Origin: UBA8752 sp002172485
Lineage (GTDB): Bacteria; Bacteroidota; Bacteroidia; Flavobacteriales_D; Sanyastnellaceae
Direction: 5' to 3'
NCBI GenBank assembly: GCA_042089915.1
Contig: JBELJZ010000003.1
Span: forward strand, 1-64,000
DNA: 64,000 nt
Under the pieces are notes generated by a model that did not search any database, was not told where the DNA came from, and worked only from the letters and a program-made list of their open reading frames with translations. Made by a program: the position numbers and the translations under genes. Positions within the stretch are counted from its first letter, which is position 1. Each line of letters begins with the position of its first letter. This document shows positions 52,510 through 61,212 of the stretch, piece by piece.

Positions 52510-53829
52510 TCAGTCCCAAGTCACGTCGAGCACCAGGCTTTCGCCAGCCCGTTGGACTTCGACCGGAGTCACCTGCCCCTCATCAAACATGGCGAGCCCC
52601 TCCATGTACCCCATCATGTCATTGACTTCATGGTCTCCCATTCGCACCACGACATCCCCTTTTTGCATGCCCGCTTTGGCTGCAGGACGATTCTCGCTCA
52701 CACCATCAATCCGCATTCCTGTACCCGAAAAGAGGTAATCTGGAACGACACCCAACGTCACCTTGAAGCGGGGCGTGTCGTCATTTGAACTGTCTTTTGT
52801 CTTGGTAAACGGAATGGAATCCTGTACCCCCAACTCCCGCACGATGCAGGCTGCAAAATCGGCGATGCGGACCATGCCTTCATAGTTCAACTTGTCGGCG
52901 GTGTCCGTCGGTTTGTGATATTCCTCGTGCTGGCCAGTAAAAAAGTGCAAGACGGGAATGTCCTCCAGATAGAAGGACGTGTGATCGGAGGGCCCCACCC
53001 CACTCTCGCTCAGCACCAGTTCAAACCCCGCCCCGTCCGTCGCATTGCAGGTCTCCAGAATGTCATTCCACACTGGCGAGGTGCCGTTGCCATACACCGC
53101 CAAGGTGTCTCCGCGAAGCCGACCGACCATGTCAAAGTTGATCATCCAATCGATGTTGTCCAGACCCACCGTGGCCTCATTGGTGTAGTGATTCGATCCC
53201 CACAGTCCCTTCTCTTCTCCGCTGAAGCTGGCCATGAGCAATGGAACCTGCGTCATGGGGACCACGGCATGACGGGACGCCAACTCAAGGACCATGGCCA
53301 CACCGCTGGCATTGTCATCTGCGCCGGGGTGTATCGCCGAATCTCCCTCTGCAGCACCCCGCCACAGGCTGTTTTCGTCGCCCCAGCCGAGGTGATCGTG
53401 GTGACATCCAATCACGCCCCATCTGGACAATGAATCCGCTGGATCGGCCGTGGCGGCCAAAACATTCTTGCCCACCACTTCGTTGACTGTGGCCATGCCC
53501 ATCGTCTTGAGGGTATCGCCATGCACCTGCATCGGAGGGTGCGGCTTGTAGCGGAACGTCTGAAAGTAACCGCTGTCTCCCGCAGCCACCAATCCAAGCG
53601 CCGCCATGCGACCGGCCACCCATTCGCCCGCGGCATAAGCCCCTGGTTGTCCAGTTTCTCTGCCCTCAAAAGCATCTGCGGTCAGGGACTCCACATCGGA
53701 CCGCAGGGCGGCCACACTGGCTTCAGTGCCTTGGTCACGGACCACCACAGCGCCCCCTTCAGAGCCGGATTGACAAGCGGATGCGCCCAGCAGAATGCAC
53801 AGGCCAAGGACGAGACGAGAAGTATTCAT
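52510..53829 (-). CDS. M28-family metallopeptidase lipoprotein with PDZ domain
   Basis: A 439-residue lipoprotein (LVLGLCILLGASAC). The zinc peptidase core shows GVIGCHHDHLGWG, HPGADDNASGVAMVLELA, FSGEEKGLWGSNHY, MINFDMVGRL and a late His near TFYLED (SDHTSFYLEDIPVLHFF). A C-terminal PDZ-like domain (GMRIDGVSENRPAAKAGMQK, GDVVVRMGDHEV) follows. It is probably a surface or periplasmic aminopeptidase. The ATG at 53829 starts the lipoprotein signal; longer frames run over the divergent gene. Confidence 0.88.
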   Translation of the reverse strand: MNTSRLVLGLCILLGASACQSGSEGGAVVVRDQGTEASVAALRSDVESLTADAFEGRETGQPGAYAAGEWVAGRMAALGLVAAGDSGYFQTFRYKPHPPMQVHGDTLKTMGMATVNEVVGKNVLAATADPADSLSRWGVIGCHHDHLGWGDENSLWRGAAEGDSAIHPGADDNASGVAMVLELASRHAVVPMTQVPLLMASFSGEEKGLWGSNHYTNEATVGLDNIDWMINFDMVGRLRGDTLAVYGNGTSPVWNDILETCNATDGAGFELVLSESGVGPSDHTSFYLEDIPVLHFFTGQHEEYHKPTDTADKLNYEGMVRIADFAACIVRELGVQDSIPFTKTKDSSNDDTPRFKVTLGVVPDYLFSGTGMRIDGVSENRPAAKAGMQKGDVVVRMGDHEVNDMMGYMEGLAMFDEGQVTPVEVQRAGESLVLDVTWD

Positions 53830-53862
53830 GGAAATGCAATCGCGGTTGGAGAGGCGAAGTTC

Positions 53863-53870
53863 TACATTCG
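53863..53870 (+). promoter_or_regulatory. Variant -7 box for the PD40 gene
   Basis: TACATTCG fits TAnnTTCG, 16 bases upstream of the ATG at 53887. Confidence 0.4.
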
Positions 53871-53886
53871 CGTCGCTTTTTTCGCC

Positions 53887-55014
53887 ATGAACGTCTCCTT
53901 CCCCTTCCCGGCCATTGCGTTTGCCGGAGTCCTGCTTGTGACTGCATGTCAAACCGCAGCTCCAGAAGCAGGTTCGCAAGATGTTGCACCGACCAACACG
54001 GATTTGCCGGACAGCCTGGACCGCGGCTACGATGAAGAGGTGCATCTGAAGAACGTACGTCAGCTGACCTACGGCGGAGACAACGCCGAGGCTTATTGGT
54101 CCTTTGACGGCAAAAGCCTGGTCTTTCAGGCCACCAATCCAGGCTGGGGCGTGGAATGTGACCAGATTTACGTGATGGACGTCGCCGATGGTACGCCTTC
54201 CGAGACGCCGCCTGCTCCGGTGAGCACCGGACTTGGCCGCACCACGTGCGCCTACTTCATGCCGGGAGACACGACGGTGGTCTACGCCTCCACCCATGCG
54301 GCCGACACAGCTTGTCCAGAGGTGCCGCGCCGGGGCCCCAAAGGCGAATATGTGTGGCCCATCTACCCCACCTACGACATCTACACCGCCAGCGCAGGCG
54401 GCGGCGAACCCGCCCTCTTCATTGGTGGCGAAGGCTACGATGCTGAAGCCACGGTCAGCCCGCAAGGCGACAAAGTGGTCTTCACCAGCACCCGCAGCGG
54501 CGACCTCGAGCTCTACACCTGCGACATCGATGGCAGCAACATCCAACAGGTCACCAGCGAACTCGGCTATGACGGCGGCGCCTTCTTCAGCCCCGACGGC
54601 CAATACCTCGTGTGGCGCGCCAGCCGCCCGGCCGAGGGCGAGGAAGCCGACGCCTACCGCAAGCTCCTTTCTGAAGGACTTGTCCAACCCACCGCCATGG
54701 AGCTTTTCGTAGCCAAAGTGGACGGCAGCGAGCAGCGCCAAATCACCAACCTCGGCGGCGCCAACTGGGCCCCGTACTTCCACCCTGACGGAGAGCACAT
54801 CCTGTTCAGCTCCAACCACGTCACAGGCGCCTTCCCGTTCAACATCTTCATGACGGACATCCACGGCGACGAGCCGGTTCAGATCACCTTCGACAACGCG
54901 TTTGACAGCTTCCCGATGTTCTCGCCCGACGGCAAGCGCATCGCCTTCAGCTCCAACCGCAACAACGGCCGGACGCGTTCCACCAACGTCTTCGTCGCCG
55001 ACTGGGTCGAGTAA
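53887..55014 (+). CDS. TolB-like PD40 beta-propeller lipoprotein
   Basis: A 375-residue lipoprotein (FAGVLLVTAC) with repeated PD40/WD40-like blades: RQLTYGGDNAEAYWSFDGKS, EATVSPQGDKVVFTSTRSGD, GAFFSPDGQYLVWRASRP, WAPYFHPDGEHILFSSNH and FPMFSPDGKRIAFSSNRNNG. The layout resembles the propeller of TolB but lacks its N-terminal domain. It likely acts in the periplasm as a binding scaffold. It is followed after 2 bases by the pseudouridine synthase gene, although the two functions look unrelated. Confidence 0.85.
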   Translation: MNVSFPFPAIAFAGVLLVTACQTAAPEAGSQDVAPTNTDLPDSLDRGYDEEVHLKNVRQLTYGGDNAEAYWSFDGKSLVFQATNPGWGVECDQIYVMDVADGTPSETPPAPVSTGLGRTTCAYFMPGDTTVVYASTHAADTACPEVPRRGPKGEYVWPIYPTYDIYTASAGGGEPALFIGGEGYDAEATVSPQGDKVVFTSTRSGDLELYTCDIDGSNIQQVTSELGYDGGAFFSPDGQYLVWRASRPAEGEEADAYRKLLSEGLVQPTAMELFVAKVDGSEQRQITNLGGANWAPYFHPDGEHILFSSNHVTGAFPFNIFMTDIHGDEPVQITFDNAFDSFPMFSPDGKRIAFSSNRNNGRTRSTNVFVADWVE

Positions 55015-55016
55015 GC

Positions 55017-55601
55017 ATGGCCACCTATGCCGTCATCAAGCCGTACGGCATGCTCAGCCAGTTCACCTCCGAAGCCGGCCACCCCGACCTGTCCGAACTG
55101 GGCGACTTTCCCAAGGACGTCTACCCGGTCGGCCGCCTCGACCGAGACTCTGAGGGCCTGCTTCTGTTAACCGACGACAACAACCTGAAGCGCCGCATCC
55201 TCGAAGGCCACGGCGGCCGCAAAATCTGGAAGACCTACCACGTTCAGGTCGAAGGCACCCCCACTGCGGAAGACCTCCGCGCGCTCGAGCGCCCGATGCA
55301 GCTGAAGGCCAAAGGCAAGGTCTTCACCACCCGCCCCGCCAAAGCCCGGCTCCTGCCGGACTACACGCCACCGTGGGAGCGCACACCCCCTATCCGGTAC
55401 CGGGCCAACATCCCGACCACGTGGATCGAGCTGCAAATCGACGAGGGCAAGAACCGCCAGGTGCGCCGGATGACGGCCGCCATCGGCTTCCCCACCCTGC
55501 GCCTCATCCGCCACGCGATTGGTGGCTGCACCCTGCCATATGGCGCCTCCGGAGATGCTCAGGAACTGGACCCGAAGATGCTCGGCCTGCTGCTTGACTG
55601 A
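55017..55601 (+). CDS. Ribosomal large-subunit pseudouridine synthase (RluE/RsuA group)
   Basis: A 194-residue RsuA-family enzyme with the catalytic Asp42 in VGRLDRDSEGLLLLTDD, IWKTYHVQVEG, WIELQIDEGKNRQVRRMTAA and LRLIRHAIGGCTLP. No S4 domain is present, as in RluE. It isomerises a uridine in 23S rRNA; the exact target is inferred from similarity in layout to RluE. It starts 2 bases after the PD40 gene. Confidence 0.9.
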   Translation: MATYAVIKPYGMLSQFTSEAGHPDLSELGDFPKDVYPVGRLDRDSEGLLLLTDDNNLKRRILEGHGGRKIWKTYHVQVEGTPTAEDLRALERPMQLKAKGKVFTTRPAKARLLPDYTPPWERTPPIRYRANIPTTWIELQIDEGKNRQVRRMTAAIGFPTLRLIRHAIGGCTLPYGASGDAQELDPKMLGLLLD

Positions 55602-55630
55602 CATCCCCCCGACCGCCCTACTTTGAGGGC

Positions 55631-57037
55631 ATGAAGAGACGGAAATTCCTTCGGGGCGGCCTGCTCGGACTGGGAGGCCTGATGGCCGGCCGAGGCATGC
55701 AAGCCGCAGGGCCCATGGGGGCTGCAGAATTCGCCGAGCGCGTGCAGGCGGCCAAGCTCCAAGGATCGGTGTTTGACCTGGCTACAGAGGCTTTGCCGAC
55801 CGTTCGGATTGCCCTGTTCGGCCTCGGCAACCGGGGCAGCAGCCTCATCGACATGCTCGAATGGCTGATCGGTCAAGGACACGCCGAAATCACGGCCATC
55901 AGCGACGTCAATCCCGACAAGATTCAACGGACACTGGAACGCATTGTCCAGTTCCAGACCACCGCTCCCCGCGTCTTTACTGGAGACGACAACGCGTGGA
56001 AGGAAGCCTGTTCCACGGACGTGGCCGACCTCGCACTCATCTGCACCCCTTGGGAATGGCACACCCCCATGGCAGCATACGCCATGCGGCAGGGCCTTCA
56101 CGCCGCGAGCGAAGTGCCCATTGCCACCACGTACCAGGAAGGCATTGACCTGATCCAAGTGGCCGAAGAGACACAGCGGCATTGCATCATGCTGGAGAAT
56201 TGCTGCTACAACGGGGAGGAATTGTGGATTCTGAACATGATCCAAGAGGGCGTCTTTGGCACCCTGACCCATGCCGAGTGCGCCTACCTGCACGACCTGC
56301 GCGTGATGATGCTCGACCCCACGTACTACGAAGACCGTTGGCGATTGAAGCACCACCTGTTTCGGAACGGCAACCTCTACACCACGCATGGCTTGGGGCC
56401 GGTCTGCATGTATTTCGACATCCTGCGCGGCGACACCCTCTCCCACCTCGTCAGCATGAGCTCGCGGGAAGCGGCGTTAAGCGAAGCCCTGTCCGACTCC
56501 GAAGAGCAAGCGCTCCAGGACATGGCCGGAAGGGTGAAATGCGGCGACGTCAACACGACCCTCATCCGAACCGTGCAGGGCAAGAGCATCATGCTCCAGT
56601 TCGACACACACTCCGGCCGACCCTACAGCCGGCTCGACAAGGTGGTCGGCTCCAAAGCCGCCCACTACGGCTATCCGTCCCGGCTTTACGTCGACCACGG
56701 CCCATCGTGGAGTCACCATTGGCTCGATGAAAGCGAGACAGCCGAAATGCGAGATCGGTATGCCCATCCGCTGTGGACGCGACTGCAGGCCCTGGCCGCC
56801 GAGCACAAGCAAGGCCATGGCGGCATGGACTTCATCATGATGTACCGCTTGATCCGCTGCTTGAACCAAGGGGTGCCCTTGGACCTCAACGTCTACGACG
56901 GCGTGTTGTGGAGCATGGTCGGCATCCTCGGCGAGGAAAGCGTCTCCCGCGGTTCCGTTCGCGTGGACGTGCCCGACCTCACGGGGGGACGCTGGCGCAA
57001 GGCCGTTCCGCACCCCGTTCACCGGGACGTACAATGA
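55631..57037 (+). CDS. Gfo/Idh/MocA oxidoreductase of the GH109 type, with Tat-like signal
   Basis: A 468-residue protein with an N-terminal twin-arginine signal (KRRKFLRGGLLGLGGLMAG), a Rossmann motif (IALFGLGNRGSS), ASEVPIATTYQEG, and the GH109 block LENCCYNGEELWILNMI, then AYLHDLR and NLYTTHGLGPV. In characterised GH109 enzymes Tyr and His of the AYxHDLR block and the His of the THGLGPV block are in the active site, and NAD-dependent elimination removes terminal alpha-N-acetylgalactosamine. Tat export would fit a cofactor-loaded enzyme. Substrate specificity is inferred from the family. Confidence 0.85.
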   Translation: MKRRKFLRGGLLGLGGLMAGRGMQAAGPMGAAEFAERVQAAKLQGSVFDLATEALPTVRIALFGLGNRGSSLIDMLEWLIGQGHAEITAISDVNPDKIQRTLERIVQFQTTAPRVFTGDDNAWKEACSTDVADLALICTPWEWHTPMAAYAMRQGLHAASEVPIATTYQEGIDLIQVAEETQRHCIMLENCCYNGEELWILNMIQEGVFGTLTHAECAYLHDLRVMMLDPTYYEDRWRLKHHLFRNGNLYTTHGLGPVCMYFDILRGDTLSHLVSMSSREAALSEALSDSEEQALQDMAGRVKCGDVNTTLIRTVQGKSIMLQFDTHSGRPYSRLDKVVGSKAAHYGYPSRLYVDHGPSWSHHWLDESETAEMRDRYAHPLWTRLQALAAEHKQGHGGMDFIMMYRLIRCLNQGVPLDLNVYDGVLWSMVGILGEESVSRGSVRVDVPDLTGGRWRKAVPHPVHRDVQ

Positions 57038-57040
57038 TGT

Positions 57041-59095
57041 TCAGAGGGAGCGGGCCCACTCGAAGCCCTCACGGATGGCGCGCTCCGCATCGATTCCGTA
57101 CGCGACGTTGGCTCCGCCAATGACCTGAATTGGAATCCCTGAAGATTCCAGGGAGGACACAGCCTCGTTGTTGGACAGCTGGCCGGAGCAGAAGACGACG
57201 TGATCGACTTTGAGGAACTGCTCCTTGCCCCCTACTTCAATGCGCAACCCGCTGGGCTCGATGGCCTTGTAGGTCACGCCGGGAATGGCCTGCACCCCGC
57301 GTTGACGTAAGGTCAGGCGGTGAATCCAGCCTGTCGTCTTGCCGAGCCCCTTGCCCGGCTTGCCTTCCTTGCGCTGAAGCAAGAAAATCTCCCGCGGCGT
57401 GTCTGGGCGTTGAGGCAATTCAAGCCCTCCGTCCGTTTCAATGTCGGCATCGATGCCCCAGCTGGTCCGGAAGCGTTCGATGGTCTCCTCTCCGTGGGGA
57501 TGCGACAAGAAGTCGGCCACATCGAACCCGATTCCACCGGCACCGATCAGCGCCACTCGCTTCCCCACTTCGATTTCACCGCGGAGAACCGCATCATATG
57601 GAACGGCATGGGGCAGATCTGCGCCTGGAATGGAGGGAATTCGAGGACGGACACCCGCGCACCAACCGATCGCTTTGAACGGATTTCCTGCAGCTTCCGC
57701 CGCTTCAACCATGCCCGGTTCGAATCGGGTGGACAGGTGAATGCGCACACCATGGGCATCCAGCTCGTGCTGATAGTAGCGCAGGGTTTCGGCGAACTCC
57801 TCCTTGCCTGGAACCTGCCGGGCAAGCAAGAATTGGCCACCCAATGCTTCACGGGCCTCATACAAGTCCACCTGGGCACCACGACGGGCCAGCTCAAGGG
57901 CGGTGGACATGCCGGCCGGGCCGCCGCCCACCACGGCGTATCGGCCTTCAAGTTTCTCGGTCGCCACTTGCGGGTATTCCGTCTCGCGACCAGCGCGCGG
58001 ATTCACGACGCACCCGGCCACCTTACCCTTGAACGTGCGGTCTAGACAGGCCTGGTTGCAGGCGATGCACGTATTGATTTCGGCCTCCCGCCCTTCCAGC
58101 GCCTTGGCCATGATCTCTCCATCGGCGAGCCAAGGGCGGGCCATGGACACCAGGTCAGCACAGCCGTCGGCGAGCACCTGCTCGGCCACGTGCGGCATGT
58201 TGATGCGGTTGGTCGTGACCAGCGGAACGCCCACCTTCCCCATCAGTTTCTTCGTCACCCACGCAAAACCTGCGCGGGGCACCATGGCGGCAATCGTGGG
58301 AATGCGGGCCTCGTGCCATCCAATGCCCGTGTTGATGATGTCTGCACCGGCAGCCTCGATGATCTGGGCCTGCTCGACGACCTCGCCCCAACCACTGCCC
58401 TCCTCGACGAGGTCGAGCATGCTCAGGCGGTACATGATGGCGAAGCCCGGTCCGCAGGCTTCGCGGATGCGGGAGACGATTTCCTGAGGAAAGCGGACTC
58501 GGTTGGCGAATTCACCGCCCCACTGATCGGACCGGTGATTGGTCCGACGGGTCAGGAATTGGTTGATCAGATAGCCCTCCGACCCCATGATCTCGACGCC
58601 GTCATAGCCTGCCTCGCGTGCCAGCTCGGCGCAGCGGACATAATCGCGGATGGTCTTCTCTACTCCCCGCCCACTCAAGGCCCAAGGGCTGAATTTGCTG
58701 ATCGGAGCCTTGCCTTTGGATGGGGCGACACAGAACGGGTGGTAGCTGTAGCGTCCCCCGTGCAGAATCTGAAGGGCAATCCGTCCGCCAGAGGCGTGAA
58801 CCGCTTCCGTGACCATGCGGTGTTTGGCGACTTGTCCGGACTTCATCAGGGTGGCTCCGTGAGGCGCCAGACGACCTGCGCGATTGGGACTGATGCCCCC
58901 CGATACGATCAAGCCAGCCCCGCCCTCGGCGCGTTCCGCATAGAATCGGGCGAGCTTGGAGAAGCCACCGGGCTGCTCCTCGAGGTTCATGTGCATCGAT
59001 CCCATGATGGCCCTGTTGGGCATGCGCATGCCGGCCACGTCGAGGGGCTGCATGAGGTGGGGGTACTTGGGATGGGAAGGTGCGGAGCCCGTCAT
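57041..59095 (-). CDS. NADH:flavin oxidoreductase, 2,4-dienoyl-CoA reductase-like (FadH group)
   Basis: A 684-residue enzyme: an Old Yellow Enzyme TIM barrel (LHGGRYSYHPFCVAPS, GYDGVEIMGSEGYLINQFL), a 4Fe-4S cluster motif (CIACNQACLDRTF with a later Cys in CVVNP), then FAD-binding GGGPAGMSTALELARRGAQV and NAD-binding ALIGAGGIGFDVADFL. This is the FadH layout: FMN, 4Fe-4S, FAD. FadH reduces 2,4-dienoyl-CoA in unsaturated fatty acid oxidation, but related enzymes act on trimethylamine and other substrates. The ATG at 59095 was chosen over a GTG two codons earlier. It follows the FG-GAP gene by 24 bases. Confidence 0.87.
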   Translation of the reverse strand: MTGSAPSHPKYPHLMQPLDVAGMRMPNRAIMGSMHMNLEEQPGGFSKLARFYAERAEGGAGLIVSGGISPNRAGRLAPHGATLMKSGQVAKHRMVTEAVHASGGRIALQILHGGRYSYHPFCVAPSKGKAPISKFSPWALSGRGVEKTIRDYVRCAELAREAGYDGVEIMGSEGYLINQFLTRRTNHRSDQWGGEFANRVRFPQEIVSRIREACGPGFAIMYRLSMLDLVEEGSGWGEVVEQAQIIEAAGADIINTGIGWHEARIPTIAAMVPRAGFAWVTKKLMGKVGVPLVTTNRINMPHVAEQVLADGCADLVSMARPWLADGEIMAKALEGREAEINTCIACNQACLDRTFKGKVAGCVVNPRAGRETEYPQVATEKLEGRYAVVGGGPAGMSTALELARRGAQVDLYEAREALGGQFLLARQVPGKEEFAETLRYYQHELDAHGVRIHLSTRFEPGMVEAAEAAGNPFKAIGWCAGVRPRIPSIPGADLPHAVPYDAVLRGEIEVGKRVALIGAGGIGFDVADFLSHPHGEETIERFRTSWGIDADIETDGGLELPQRPDTPREIFLLQRKEGKPGKGLGKTTGWIHRLTLRQRGVQAIPGVTYKAIEPSGLRIEVGGKEQFLKVDHVVFCSGQLSNNEAVSSLESSGIPIQVIGGANVAYGIDAERAIREGFEWARSL

Positions 59096-59119
59096 GTCCA
59101 CAAGGTCGGGAATCGCTTG

Positions 59120-61174
59120 TCAATCGGCGAATTCCAGACAATCCGAGCCAAAATAGGACAGCAGGTACAGGATGTCTGCGATGCCCACCGACCCGTCACC
59201 ATTGACATCCTGCGGACAGTTGGGATCCGCCACCACGCAATGCCCTGTGGCCGATGACCACACCGTACCTGCACCGCAGAACCCCTGATAGGTGCAAGAA
59301 CCATCGTCCAATTCTACTGTGGGAGCATAATTGTCTGCCACAGGATTCGTACAACCGGCCTCAACGCTCTGCAAAGCCGACCAATCCGCAGCACCGGACA
59401 GTGTGAACAACCCATGAAACCACTGCCCCTCCCAAGTGAGGGCGGCACCAACAGGACCACTCCAAGTCAGCTCGCTTCCCTCTTCTCCATTCCAGCTCAC
59501 ACCCGTCCATTTGGGGGGTAAATCCAACTGAAGGGTGGCCACATCGCCGTCCAACGACAGCAAAGACAACTGCGCCTCCTCCGCTCCTTGGACCAAACGC
59601 AACGCACTGTCTGCTGCCAATGACACGTGGACCTCGCGGGCACCGTCCGGCCAGAAAACCTCCAGGCTGTCAGCTTGCGCAGCGTTGCCCAGGCCGAAGA
59701 ACTGGGTGGTGCTGTGTTGCGCAAACAGGTCCTCACCTGCCCGCAACACACGCTGCTGCGGATGCCCATCGACATGCAGCACCAATCGGGTGCCGATGGC
59801 CTCGGAATTGGAGTGGGTGCCACACACTAACACCGTCAGACCATGGTGACCAGGGTGGCTCTCTTCGCTGGCATTGTCCCAGACCGTCAAGTACTGTCCG
59901 GTTCCCAGTCCCACCATATCGGGGTCCCCATCCTGGTCCAAATCTCCGCGAACCAAACAAAACAACGGAGCCAGCTCCCCCGGCCATTCACCTGAATGGT
60001 CCGCAAAGGCCGCCGCTCCACTCTGCAAATCGGCACCAGGATGCTCCATCCAGCAATTCTCATAGAATTCCGTGTCCTCGCCGTCGCCTGGCACATTGTA
60101 CGGATACGTCGCGACCATCAGGTCGTCCCAACCGTTCAGGTCGGCGTCCACCCACATGGCACTCCAGGACCACTGGGTCAAATCCAGACCGCTCACTGCG
60201 GAGGCCTCTGTGAAGTCACCCGCCGAATCGCGGTCGAAATAAGCCGATGTGACCTGCGGATAAGTGTAGAATGGCTCCAAGCTCTGGTTGGTCACGAAAA
60301 TCTCTTCCGCCCCATCGGCATCGGGATCGCCGATGGTCGACGACATGGAAGACATCGTCACATCCAATCCCAGCAACGCGGATGACTCAGTGAACGTCCC
60401 ATCTCCATTGTTGAGGTAGGCCTCGTTGGTGGGCACACATCCACCCTCGACCCCGGCATCGTTGATGACGAACAGGTCCATCAATGAATCGCCATCCAGA
60501 TGCATCCACACCGACTGGAAGGTGGGCGTCAAGCCATTGGCCAATCCGGACGAGACACTGACATCGAGGAAACTGTCCCCGGCGTTCTCCATCAAGACAT
60601 TTTCGGTCATCCACAGGTCCGAGCACGGCAGGGCGTAATTCGAGACCATCCCGTCCAAGTCCCCATCTCCGTCCATGTCATGAAAGGCCAGACCCGTGCA
60701 AGGACGATTGTCCAGAACATCCCAACCCCACTCCGATGTACGGTCCACAAAATACCCGTCCTCGTTGATCCAAACCCGGCTCCGCGACAATTGGGATGCC
60801 CCTCCAAAAAAGGTGATGGCCATGGAACTCGTGTGCAGGAAATCACGGTCGCCGTCGTTGTCAATGTCGAGCCAGACCACGGCAGTCGGTCGTCCGAAAG
60901 CGGGCTCGATGCCCAGGTTGACTTGCGTGAATCCCGCCGGGCCTCCGACATGAAAATTCAGACCGCCTGAAGCATTGGGCACCGTCAAGTCATCCCAGCC
61001 GTCCAAATTGAAGTCCACGAAACTCAGGCCTTGCCCCAAAAAGTTGGTGTAGCCTTCGATGAGCGGGTCAGGTAAAGCCAGTTGCCATTGGGCTTGAACG
61101 GATGATATTCCACACCACATCGCCCCCAAGAAGGCCATGCCCGAAATCCACTGCCATTGTGAAAGCCCCATCAT
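59120..61174 (-). CDS. FG-GAP/VCBS-repeat secreted protein with Cys repeat and dockerin-like end
   Basis: A 684-residue protein with signal peptide (ISGMAFLGAMWCGISSVQAQ) and FG-GAP/VCBS beta-propeller repeats (FVDFNLDGWDDLTVPNASGG, VWLDIDNDGDRDFLHTSS, FHDMDGDGDLDGMVSNY, VRGDLDQDGDPDMVGLG). An ASPIC/UnbV-like region follows (GTRLVLHVDGHPQQRVLRAG, VFWPDGAREVHV), then GCTNPVADNYAP...DDGSC and a C-terminal DVNGDGSVGIADILYLLSYF unit resembling one dockerin/EF-hand repeat. Calcium binding at the surface is likely. No T9SS type A domain is visible. Two ATGs at 61174 and 61171 precede the signal. Confidence 0.85.
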   Translation of the reverse strand: MMGLSQWQWISGMAFLGAMWCGISSVQAQWQLALPDPLIEGYTNFLGQGLSFVDFNLDGWDDLTVPNASGGLNFHVGGPAGFTQVNLGIEPAFGRPTAVVWLDIDNDGDRDFLHTSSMAITFFGGASQLSRSRVWINEDGYFVDRTSEWGWDVLDNRPCTGLAFHDMDGDGDLDGMVSNYALPCSDLWMTENVLMENAGDSFLDVSVSSGLANGLTPTFQSVWMHLDGDSLMDLFVINDAGVEGGCVPTNEAYLNNGDGTFTESSALLGLDVTMSSMSSTIGDPDADGAEEIFVTNQSLEPFYTYPQVTSAYFDRDSAGDFTEASAVSGLDLTQWSWSAMWVDADLNGWDDLMVATYPYNVPGDGEDTEFYENCWMEHPGADLQSGAAAFADHSGEWPGELAPLFCLVRGDLDQDGDPDMVGLGTGQYLTVWDNASEESHPGHHGLTVLVCGTHSNSEAIGTRLVLHVDGHPQQRVLRAGEDLFAQHSTTQFFGLGNAAQADSLEVFWPDGAREVHVSLAADSALRLVQGAEEAQLSLLSLDGDVATLQLDLPPKWTGVSWNGEEGSELTWSGPVGAALTWEGQWFHGLFTLSGAADWSALQSVEAGCTNPVADNYAPTVELDDGSCTYQGFCGAGTVWSSATGHCVVADPNCPQDVNGDGSVGIADILYLLSYFGSDCLEFAD

Positions 61175-61212
61175 TGACCCTTCAAGATACGTCGCGCTCC
61201 GGATGAGCGACC

